12,790 nt of DNA. It comes from Dictyocoela muelleri (taxonomy: Eukaryota > Microsporidia). The translations under genes and the position numbers were made by a program. Below are positions 1 through 8,010 of this stretch, piece by piece. The DNA lies in the NCBI GenBank assembly GCA_016256075.1, contig SDVU01000507.1:1-12790 (forward strand), written 5' to 3'. Position 1 is the first letter of the stretch. The number at the start of each line of letters is the position of its first letter. Below the pieces are notes generated by a model that did not search any database, was not told the origin of the DNA, and saw nothing but the letters and a program-made list of their open reading frames with translations.

Positions 1-72
1 ATTTTTAATTTTTAATTTTTAATTTTTAATTTTTAATTTTTAATTTTTAATTTTTAATTTTTAATTTTTAAT
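1..72. repeat. Perfect heptamer microsatellite (ATTTTTA)n
   Basis: About ten uninterrupted copies of ATTTTTA fill the left edge of the window, and the array may continue outside it. It has no substitutions, so it is young or actively slipping. Its TTTTTAA content resembles a C-free version of the core repeat of the transposon family further right (TTTTTTAACCCTTA on this strand), but that link is only suggestive. Confidence 0.95.
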
Positions 73-479
73 TTTTTTATATTTTGACATGTCAATTTTA
101 CCTTTATTGCCAAAGAATCTTTTTTATGTCAATTGAGTCTAACTTTGTTGTAGGCTTTTCGCTACAGTCATTTAAATATTCAAAAATTTTCTAAGAAATT
201 AATTAAAAAATTTATCGATATATACATAATACGATTCATCATTTATTAATGAATCTATTTGATATCATTTATTACATAAACTGCCAGATTATCATAAATT
301 TCACGACTTTTACGATACTCGTTTTGTATCTGTTTTTAGGTTAATTATTTAAATTTTTTTAAAACAATTTATGCAACGTTTCTATTCTCAATTTTTCAAT
401 TGAAAATTTTCTTATAAAACTTTTAAATTTTTTATGTTTTGTTTATATTTACCTTAATAGACAATTTCTTGTTTATTTA

Positions 480-890
480 TGTCTTTAGTCCGTAATTGTT
501 CGGTCACTTTGTTGCAGCCATTTTTATATTTTTACCCTTTTACCTTTTATCTAACGCTTTATTATTGACTCTCCATTTTATTGTTTTGACCTTTTTTTCA
601 TTATTTTTGATCTTTATTTAATATATATTGACTTTTTTTTATTTTTATATTTCATATTTATTATTATTGACACCTTTTTTAAATATTTTTGACTGGTTTT
701 TTGAATCTTTAATGACCCTCATTTCTTTATTATTAGACACTCTTTTCATTATTATCTACCTTTTTAATTATTATTATTATTCTATATTTTTTGGAATATC
801 TTTTCATTATTTTTTTTCCACTTGTTAATTATAATAGTCAACTCTTTGGATAATTTTAGCCTCCTCGTTGCATTATTTTAGTCAATATAC
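480..890. repeat. Degenerate 20-22 bp iteron array of the relict element
   Basis: The array has a repeating rhythm of T-rich blocks ending in GACC, GACTC, GATC or AGTC every 20-22 bp. The last unit, CCTCGTTGCATTATTTTAG (about 862-880), is nearly identical to the B-type iterons at 6315-6400. Roughly 17-18 units can be counted. The short open frame inside it is only a consequence of the T-rich periodic sequence. Confidence 0.65.
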
Positions 891-1029
891 AAATGTTTTA
901 TACTCCGAGATATTTTTTTTTAAAAAAACTATAAATTGATACTTTCAGACTTATAGACACATTTTTATAGAGCTGTAGACACATTTTGCTAGAGTTATAT
1001 ATGATATGCGAAAATTTGCTTAAATTAAT

Positions 1030-1412
1030 TAATTTTTCTTACTTATTCTTTAAAGATTACTAACCATTTATAACAATTTTTTTCGACTCACAATTATTTT
1101 TTCAATATTTTCTCAACCCTTATTTTTTAATTATTTTTATCAAACTTTTTCTTAACCCATATATTTTTACTCTTATTTTTTTAAACCTAAATTTAATTAA
1201 TAGTTATTTTCTAACCATTATTATCTCCAATCTTTAGTAGTCTTCATTTTTTTTACATTTTTTTATTTTCTATATTATTTCTTATTTTTTAACCATAATT
1301 TTAATAAATATTTTAACTAAAATTCTTCCGATATTTTTTTACTTCATATTTAAACATTGTTCTTTTACTATTATTATCTTTTTTTACTGCTTTTTCTAAC
1401 TTAATATTTACA
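1030..1412 (-). repeat. Degenerate TTATTTTTTAACCC array (relict core)
   Basis: CTCAACCCTTATTTTTTAA, CTTAACCCATATATTTTTAC, TTTTTAAACCTAAATTT and TTATTTTTTAACCATAA are decayed copies of the reverse complement of the 13-14 bp core repeat at 6694-7655. The C residues sit in AACC clusters and G is almost absent from this strand. Confidence 0.6.
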
Positions 1413-1416
1413 ACAA

Positions 1417-1490
1417 GGGCTCGATAGCCCAGTGGTCTACACGATTGAAAGCATAATTTAATTATCAAGGTTATAATACACAAATGCAAT
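1417..1490 (+). pseudogene. tRNA-like sequence: decayed tRNA or SINE head
   Basis: An A-box-like TAGCCCAGTGG at 1425-1435 is followed 44 bp later by a B-box-like GGTTATAATAC at 1469-1479. That is the spacing expected in a tRNA gene, which places the first tRNA base at about 1418. The acceptor stem does not close (the 3' side is not TCGAGCC), the D and anticodon stems pair poorly, and the B box has about three changes from GGTTCGANTCC. It is therefore not a working tRNA. The triplet at the anticodon position is GCA, which would suggest a tRNA-Cys origin, but weakly. GGGCT-CGAT-AGCCC is also a perfect 5-bp hairpin, an alternative explanation for part of the signal. It may be the 5' end of a tRNA-derived SINE; no SINE tail is recognised. 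Confidence 0.3.
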
Positions 1491-2046
1491 TGTTTTAAAA
1501 ATCGTAAATGAATGACATAAAGCGACAAAAAACTATAGAAATTTTATAATATATAACTTTTCACGTTTATGTAGCCTTTTAAGGCTTATTATAATAGAAA
1601 AAGGCAAAAAGATGAACTCTAAGTGTATTGAATATGGCGTCGACACATATTAGCAAAAAAATTAGTAAGAATAAATAAATTAAAAGAAAGAATTTAGGAA
1701 TCCTGATGATTTGTCGATAAAACGATTAACGAGTATACAGCCGCCCAGAGAGAAAAGACGCATAACACGAAATATTCAATTAGAATTTTTTTATTTATAT
1801 ACATTTATGGTTTTCTTGTCGCAGCGAAATTCCGAGAGAGGGAAAAAAAAACAGACGAGGAATTTTGCTCAAAAAAGATATATTCGATAATAAGAATATT
1901 GTCAATAAATATATATATATATATATATATCATTATCTTTATCAATTTCGTTCAAAATTTTTCTTCTGGTTTGTTTTTTTTATCTCTCACCAAAATTTTC
2001 TAAAATTATAGAAGATATATGTAATTATTGTCACTATAAATTTTTA
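1491..2046. other. Non-coding stretch, no gene supported
   Basis: Nothing recognisable as a gene. Between about 1690 and 1870 the base composition is less AT-rich than its surroundings (CAGCCGCCCAGAGAGAAAAG, TGTCGCAGCGAAATTCCGAG). A plus-strand frame stays open from 1684 to 1887, but it lacks an initial ATG and resembles no family I know. GCCTTTTAAGGC at about 1575 is a small palindrome. Confidence 0.6.
1909..1930. repeat. (AT)11 microsatellite
   Basis: An uninterrupted run of AT dinucleotides between AATAA and CATTATC. Confidence 0.95.
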
Positions 2047-2051
2047 TACCA

Positions 2052-2410
2052 TGAAAATTGTTATCTCCTTTTTATAATTTACTTTAATATGCCTTATAAT
2101 ATAAAAATTGTGATGTTTATAATTATTTTTTTTAATAGCCTCGCTGCAAATTATTTCCTATTTCTATTAAAGTTAAAAAAGATTATAAAAAACTATTTTG
2201 CATGGAATTTCTATTTAATAAAATTTAGAGTATGTAGCTGACTGCAAATTGTGAATCTACCCTTTAGATTTAATTGTGTTTATAAAAATTTTTATTAATA
2301 AATTTTTAAAGATATATCTGATTGCGAATTATGACTCCTTGTTTTCAAAAATGCTATAAAAATCATTTATTGATAAAGCTTGAAGTATGTAGCTGTCTGT
2401 GAATTGTGAC
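2052..2410 (+). repeat. Degenerate tandem array of an 80-98 bp unit (R family, array 1)
   Basis: Each unit has a head resembling GCTGACTGCAAATTGTGAAT and a tail resembling TTTATTAATAAATTTTTAAA. Heads start at 2147 (CAAATTATT), 2245 (CAAATTGTG), 2325 (CGAATTATG) and 2400 (TGAATTGTG), at spacings of 98, 80 and 75 bp. A weaker head (TGAAAATTGTTATCTCC) lies at 2052. AGAGTATGTAGCTG and GAAGTATGTAGCTG recur in units two and four. The first unit (AATAGCCTCGCTGCAAATTA) best matches the inverted array at 12055-12310. There is no coding potential; it is a dispersed minisatellite or the remains of a repeat-built element. Confidence 0.7.
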
Positions 2411-2449
2411 CTCATATAAAAATTATAATAAACAATTTTAAAATTAAAA

Positions 2450-4640
2450 GTTTATAATAGATTTTTAAATATTTACAATCAATTGTATCTGGTTTTTTTT
2501 ATAATTTTTTTTTGCGTTCTTATAGGCCCATTTTAGCAACCCTTAATTCTTTTTTTATTAATAGGCTAATATTACTACAGTTCTATCTCAATGCATAGCT
2601 ATCAAAGCATTTAATGTATTCCACCGTAGTGGACTTTTTTTTATTGTACACTTACGCTAGAATACCCAAAAAGATATTTTATAAAAAAATATAACTCAAA
2701 TTTTATATGTTTCTGATAAAATTTAAATAAATGTTGATTATCATATGATTTTTTAAAGGAAAACTTCGGGTTCCCACTTCTATGACGCCCACTTGAATAA
2801 AAAAGTTCAAAACTTACAATTTTTGAATTGCAAGGCGCTAAAAAAAATTGAAATATTTATAGATTCATATTTTAATAATCACTTTCTTAATGATCTAAAA
2901 TGACCAACTAGAGTACATTTTAAAACTGACTAACTAAGTTTAGAAACTATGTCTAATAAAGAACATAATTTTGATATGTGTTTATGTAAAATATATTAAT
3001 ATTTCTTTTATATTTTGAATATTATATCTAGTATTATATACTATTTTTACAAATGAAGTCATAGGAAGAAGGTACTGAGATTTTTCTATAAAAAATAATA
3101 AAAAAAGAATCGAAATTAATTAAATTTTATTGGAAACTTTTTATATTTATTTTTTCTATTTTTTTTATTTTTTTAGGTATTATAAACTAGTTAGAACATA
3201 AAAATAGTAGACTTACGCTAAAGGAGTATAAATCTTCTAAAGATTTTGCATTGCGTATATAAATGTAGTAAATATTAAAAAAAATAGAATAAACTTTCAA
3301 AATTTATATTTTATAATTGTTTATTATAATTTTTAATGCAAGTTGGTGTACCTGTACAGGTGTAATTTCTTAACTTGCATTGTTATTATTTAGAACATAA
3401 AATAGTAAAATTCAAAATAGAAAAAATAAAATAGAAAAAAAATAGCTATTACAAAAAACATATAAAAATTCGTACCACACACTTTCAATTTATTTATATT
3501 ACAGTGTTTTTTAAGAGAAATATTTCAATCATTGTCGTCTCCTATTGTGAATTATTATTTATAAATTATAAAATCGCAATTAATATACTATTTATGGTAT
3601 AACAGTCACATTATTTTATCCATAAAAATAGATAATCGATGATTAAATTTCGTATCAGAATAACAAAAAAATCTCAAAGTAAATAAAAAGCGTCGGGTAT
3701 AATTTATAATAGGCTCTAGTGAGAAAGTTACATCCATAAATTTCGGAATAGACAAAATAATAGTAAAAAGAGGGCTACAAGGTACAAAAAAATTCATAAC
3801 AGTTATTAATCTTAAAATATTTTTTTATTATACTCTCTTTTTTAATTTTTCATAAAAATGTATATATCGAAAGAGGCATAAAAGTTTTCTAATGTGATAA
3901 ATTATTTGCTCATATTTTAAAATTGTTATTTTTCAATATTAGACTTTTAGGATAGACTATATTGTCGAATAACCAGCATTTAACATCTCTTTGTATAAAT
4001 TTTTACGATAAGATAGTTAAGGTCTGATTTTATATAATAAATATCTAGGGAAAAATCCACCAGAGATCTTTTTTATCCAAATAACCTAAATTTAAACAAA
4101 ATATAATAAAAGCAAGAAAGTTGGCGAAAATGGGTCGTTATAGTGGTATTTTTATGACATAAAAGAGATGATATCGAATACATTCGTTTATATTCGTAAC
4201 AAAATGAGAAGTCTAATATATATTAAAAACAACTACTGAGTATTTTTTTTTCTTTTCTTTCGAATCACTAATATTAAAAAGACGAATATAAATTGGATTA
4301 GATTTTAATACAAGCTAAGGTAAAAGAAATAGCATTGATAACAAAATAGTCGGATATGAATATAATCGTTTACGAGTAAACAAAAATAGGTATAATCTAC
4401 TTCTAAACCAAAAAAGTATTATAAAATTTGTGAATAGAATAAAAAAAAAAATTAACAATAAAAAAATTTTATGATATACCCATTGAAGTGAAGACTACTT
4501 CGAGTAAAAAAAAATTTATTTTTCGATTCTGGATGTGATGAGTTTAATAGAATCTTTTTTTAGTCACGTCATTAAACAATACCTTCAAAAACATTTCCTT
4601 TATTAAATTAAATTAAAAATTAAAAAGAATCAATTTTTTA
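2450..4640. other. Gene-free AT-rich stretch
   Basis: I see no supportable gene on either strand in these 2.2 kb. A 63-codon minus-strand open frame at 3606-3797 has no recognisable motif. Small local features are TCCAC-CGTA-GTGGA at about 2620, a richer patch at about 2765-2840 (GGTTCCCACTTC, GACGCCCACTTG, CAAGGCGC), the palindrome at 3335-3381, and GTTTAC-GA-GTAAAC at about 4368. Confidence 0.6.
3335..3381. repeat. Nested palindrome (possible cruciform)
   Basis: AATGCAAGTT (3335-3344) pairs perfectly with AACTTGCATT (3372-3381). Between them sits the perfect 12-bp palindrome ACCTGTACAGGT (3350-3361). No T-run terminator follows on either side. A direct repeat, TTAGAACATAAAA(A)TAGTA, occurs at 3191 and 3390, about 199 bp apart and just outside this structure, hinting at a small duplicated or inserted segment. 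Confidence 0.75.
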
Positions 4641-4642
4641 TA

Positions 4643-4845
4643 ATAAAAATGTATTAAGAGCCTCACGACAAATAATGTATTCCTTTTTTAATAAGAGAAA
4701 AATCTATTTTTTAGATGAATAATATTATTAATAAAAGATTTAAGTTTGGCTGGCTAATAATCTTATCCCCTATTTATAAATAAAAAATCGTTTTTTTGAT
4801 AACGAATTTTATTAATAAAATTTTTTAAAAATTTAGTTTACTCAT
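4643..4845 (+). repeat. R-family tandem array 2 (about 85 bp unit)
   Basis: Two clear heads lie 85 bp apart: CACGACAAATAATG (CAAATAATG at 4669) and TGGCTAATAATCTTATCCCC (CTAATAATC at 4754). Each is followed by an AT spacer with AAATCTATTTTTT or AAATCGTTTTTTT and by a TTATTAATAAAA tail. Bases 4643-4672 are identical to the reverse complement of 10004-10033, which ties this array to the inverted array at 9775-10098. Confidence 0.75.
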
Positions 4846-4849
4846 TTTT

Positions 4850-6217
4850 TTATTATTATTGAAAATGTATATATAAATAATATTCAATCGTATATTTAAA
4901 CAATATTGATTCATATAACGGTAATATATGAGAAACAACTGGTTAAAATGACAGTTAAATCATATAATTAAGTAATTGTTACAAAAATATAGTTTTCAAT
5001 ATAATTCTCTATAAAAATTATTCTTCAACGTTTTTATTTAGTTTATACATAAATTTTAATGTAAGTATCAAGATATAAAACGTGATTTCAAATAGATTTT
5101 CTTTATAATGGCCGAAAAATAGAATTCCCATTTATCCCGTGTTTATTAATTTTAATCGCCTTCTAATTATACTAATATCATCGCTAATTACCTCGTTGAT
5201 TTTAAATTTTACATTTGCACATCAATAACTTTATGATGATTAGGATAATATATGGATTCAATACATTAGATCTTCGGAATTAAATATGTTATTTGTACTT
5301 ACAATCATAACAGTAAATCCTTTTAATAATATATCAAATGCTTTTATATTATAATTGCGTCTATATTATGTTATTATTATATAATCAGCTTCTAAAATCC
5401 TGGACGTTATTGTTTTCCATAATTTATTTTTAAAAAATATCGATACCAATACATTTAAACACCAAAAAAAAATTTTTAATCCGTGGCACTATGTTTACTA
5501 TTATTATAATAAAACAAAATTTGTCTAAATGATTAATTAATTAAAAATACATAGTGGAATAAATTTATGTAATCTCTCTTTTATTGTCATACTTAAGGGT
5601 TCTATTTGTCATTTACTCTGTAGATGATAAGACAGCACAATGACATAAGAAACATTTAATTATTGTAATTATTAGTTAATGCGGTATAACTAAATTATAA
5701 ATCCTATCAGTATGAAATAGTTTCTAAAATTTTTAATTATAAAAGTGTTTTAGCAATATTTTCATGAAATAATAAGTTTCATTTTTTTTAGACTTATATG
5801 ACATACCAATTTTTGTACATGAATTAATAAACGTAAAAATATAATTATAAAATCATTATTTATGCTATATAAATTAAGTCAATTGGAACAACTAAAAGCT
5901 ATTCTCTCTGATACTGTGTATTATTGGTGTTATGCTTAAATTAGATATAGATAACTGCTCTCTTCTACTATTCTCATAATCTTTAAGAACATTTAACACA
6001 TCTATCGAGATATTGCATATGCATAGGATTTGACACAATCAAATGTTGTTTTTACACCTGACCTGGTCTTAAAAGGGAGTTTTTTTAACATTGCCATCTT
6101 TTCAATTCAAAATAACAAAAAAATCTAGAACAAATATCGTTATTATATAAAATGGTCTATTTGATAATATCGATTTACAATTTGCGATTGAGTGTCTCTA
6201 TTCAATTTTTATCTTAA
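4850..6217. other. Gene-free AT-rich stretch left of the transposon
   Basis: No gene, RNA or long repeat that I can support. At 4984-5010, AGTTTTCAATATAAT after AAAAATAT resembles part of the hairpin arm at 10228-10260. The last bases before the transposon are ordinary AT-rich sequence ending in the TA target duplicate at 6218-6219. Confidence 0.6.
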
Positions 6218-6219
6218 TA

Positions 6220-6243
6220 CAGGGTATTTCATTTTTATAGTCC
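6220..6243 (+). repeat. Left terminal inverted repeat with adjoining TA duplicate
   Basis: The tip reads C then AGGGTATTTCATTTTTATAG and TCC. The preceding TA (6218-6219) is the target duplicate. The last 17 bases are also the first part of the first 22-bp iteron, so the terminus grades into the iteron ladder. Confidence 0.9.
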
Positions 6244-6600
6244 ACTAATTTCATTTTAATAGTCCACTAATTTCATTTTAATAGTCATCTAATTTCATTT
6301 TAATAGCATCTTCGTTGGATATTTTAGTCCCTTCGTTGAATTATTATAGTCCCTTCGTTGCATTATTATAGCAATTCGTTGTCTTATTATGGCATCTTCG
6401 TGGCATTATTATAGTTTCTATATTGCATTATCATAGTCGAATTACAGGTTTTATCACAGTTACAGATTTTTTTATAGTTATAGAACTTGCTTTGCAAAGT
6501 TATAGACACATCTTTTCAAAGTTATAGACACATCTTTTCAAAGTTATAGACACATCTTTTCAAAGTTATAGACACATATTTCCAAGTTAAAAGCACACTT
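6227..6600 (+). repeat. Left iteron ladder: A, B and C subtypes, 22-bp period
   Basis: About 17 consecutive units of 21-22 bp. Four A units (6227, 6249, 6271, 6293) read TTTCATTTTAATAGTC plus CACTAA, the fourth grading into the B tail. They are followed by B units (TTGCATTATTATAGTCC plus CTTCG, 6315 to about 6430), three or so transitional units, then C units (AAAGTTATAGACACAT plus CTTTTC) at 6496, 6518, 6540 and 6562. All subtypes share an A/T block, a central TATAG or AATAG, and a TTTC or TTGC start, so they descend from one unit. A period near two helical turns would set every copy on the same face of the DNA, as expected for repeated binding sites of a protein, probably the transposase (inference). 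Confidence 0.88.
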
Positions 6601-6640
6601 TCATTGCTTTAGATGATTTGCGAAAATTCATCTCGGCTAT
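6588..6640 (+). repeat. Left copy of unique arm-end module
   Basis: GTTAAAAGCACACTTTCATT followed by GATGATTTGCGAAAATTCAT and CTCGGCT. It is matched in inverted form at 7672-7723 with scattered differences, and by GATATGCGAAAATTTGC in the relict element at about 1003-1020. It separates the iterons from the core array. Confidence 0.75.
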
Positions 6641-6693
6641 TTTCGTCTCGATTTATAAAATTTTTAACTTTGTTTTTGTATATTTTTTTCAAT

Positions 6694-7655
6694 ATTGGTT
6701 AAAAAAATAGAGGGGTTGTGAAAATGGCTAATAAAGTGTAAAAATACTGGCAAAAAAAATAGGGGCTAAAAATCAGGGCTAAAAATTAAGGATCAAAATT
6801 TAGGGCTAAATAAATATGGAGTTATATAAAAGGATCAAAATTAAGGGCAAAAAAATATAGGCTAAAAATAAGGGCTAAAAATAAGGATCAAAATTAAGGG
6901 CTAAAAAATGTGGCGTAAAAATTGAGGATCAAAATAGGGGCTAATAAAAGCGCTAAAAATCGGGACTAAAAATTAAGGACCGAAATTTAAGGGCTTAAAA
7001 ATAAGATTAAAAAATATAAGATAAAAATTAAGGGCAAAAAATTAAAGAGCTAAAAATAAGAAATAAAAATAATGGCTAAAAATACGGGTTAAAAATAAAG
7101 GATCAAAATTAAGGGCTAAAAAATAGGGCAAAAAATAAGGATATATAATAAAGATTAGAAATAGGGGTTAAAAAAAAGATAATTAATACGGGTTAAAAAA
7201 TTTTGTTCTAAAAAATTGGGGTTAAAAATAAGAGCTAACAATTAGGGGTTAAAAAATAAGCGTTAAAAATAAGTGCTAAAAATTAGGGTTTAAAAGTTAA
7301 GGGTTAAAAAATAAGGGTTAAAAACTAAGGGACTAATATAAGGGTTAATAATTAAGGGTTATAATAAGAAAAAAAATTAGGGCTAAAAAATAGGGGTTAA
7401 AAAATAAGGATTTGAAAATAAAGATTAAAAATATGAGTTAAAAAATTAAGATTAAAAATAAGAGTTAAAAAATAAGGGTTAAAAAAGGCTTAAAAAATAA
7501 GGGTTAAAAAAGCTTAAAAAATAAGGGTTAATAAATAAGGGTTATAATAAGAAAAAAAATTATGGCTGAAAATAGGGGTTTGAAAATAGGGATTTGAAAA
7601 TAAATTTTAAAATAAAGGCTAAAAACTAGTGGTCAAAAAATATGGGTTAAATTAA
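6694..7655 (+). repeat. Core tandem array, 13-14 bp GGGYTAAAAA units, strongly G-skewed
   Basis: About 70 degenerate units. From about 6760 to 7130 the pattern is mostly GGGCTAAAAATAA alternating with GGATCAAAATTAA, a 26-bp dimer. From about 7130 to 7655 it is GGGTTAAAAAATAA monomers. C is nearly absent from the plus strand except in GGGCT and GATC. A block beginning TAAGGGTTATAATAAG recurs at 7353 and 7536, showing a larger duplication of 183 bp. There is no coding potential. The GGGTTA core looks telomere-like, but the A-rich spacers make it distinct. Confidence 0.9.
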
Positions 7656-7671
7656 ATAAATCACTGAGATT

Positions 7672-7723
7672 AGCCGGAGAGAAATTCTAGCAGATCATCT
7701 ATAGCACTGTAAAATGTGCTTTT
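7672..7723 (-). repeat. Right, inverted copy of unique arm-end module
   Basis: Read on the minus strand this gives AAAAGCACATTTTACAGTGC, then ATAGATGATCTGCTAGAATT and CTCTCCGGCT. It aligns with 6588-6640 and closes the palindrome around the core array. Confidence 0.7.
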
Positions 7724-7730
7724 ATACTAT

Positions 7731-7972
7731 GAAATGATAGGTCTATAACTTTGAAAAGATGTGTCTATAACATTGAAAAGATGGTCTATCAACAGAAAAA
7801 GGTCTGTGACTATGGAAAAAAACCTGTAATTGGACTATAATAATAATACGAAAGGACTATGATAATGCTAAGAAGAGACTATAATAATGCAACAAAGGCA
7901 CTATAAAAATGAAACGAAAGGACTATAATAATGCAACGAATGGACAATAAAAATGAAAAGGACTGTAATAAA
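7731..7972 (-). repeat. Internal inverted iterons (C and B subtypes)
   Basis: Reading inward to outward on the plus strand: TCTATAACTTTGAAAAGATG and TGTCTATAACATTGAAAAGA are inverted C units. They are followed by several inverted B units such as GGACTATAATAATGCAACGA, at 20-22 bp spacing. They mirror 6293-6600. A-type units, which should follow outward, are missing here and instead lie beyond the transposase gene at 9130-9327. Confidence 0.85.
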
Positions 7973-8010
7973 AAAGTTTAAATATATATATATTTTAATC
8001 ATTTCAATGT

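Larger units (their letters stand above)
75..1412 (-). mobile_element. Relict, highly decayed relative of the 6220-9327 transposon, without transposase
   Basis: This stretch repeats the module order of the transposon at 6220-9327. First come degenerate units of about 20-22 bp ending in GAC or AGTC (about 480-890), then two C-type units with TAGACACATTTT exactly 22 bp apart (954 and 976). Next is a unique module containing GATATGCGAAAATTTGC (about 1003-1020), then a degraded AACCCTTATTTTTTAA array (1030-1412). Further unit-like pieces (CTTTGTTGTAGGC, TTTTCGCTACAGTC) lie at about 140-170. No terminal inverted repeat, target duplication or transposase trace is visible, so the boundaries are approximate. 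The core array is C-rich on this strand, so I call it opposite in orientation to the main element. The divergence implies it is much older than the main copy. Confidence 0.6.

Noticed and set aside
628-828. 66-codon plus-strand open frame rich in Phe, Tyr, Leu and Ile
   Set aside because: It lies wholly within the degenerate 20-22 bp T-rich iteron array of the relict element; its hydrophobic composition is just translated poly-T-rich DNA.
1313-1528. 71-codon minus-strand open frame
   Set aside because: It runs across the end of the degenerate core array and the tRNA-like sequence, and shows no recognisable domain.
1684-1887. Open plus-strand stretch of 68 codons in a less AT-rich patch
   Set aside because: It has no initiating ATG at its start, no motif and no neighbour to support it; the local composition is notable but not enough to call a gene.
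3606-3797. 63-codon minus-strand open frame
   Set aside because: No motif and no supporting signals; this length is expected by chance at some positions even in AT-rich DNA.
6227-6600. CRISPR array
   Set aside because: The units are contiguous 22-bp repeats with no unique spacers, sit at a transposon end, and the sequence is eukaryotic in character.
6694-7655. Internal telomeric repeat tract
   Set aside because: GGGTTA occurs but the units are 13-14 bp with long A tracts and much variation, unlike an exact short telomere repeat, and the tract lies between inverted arms of a transposon.
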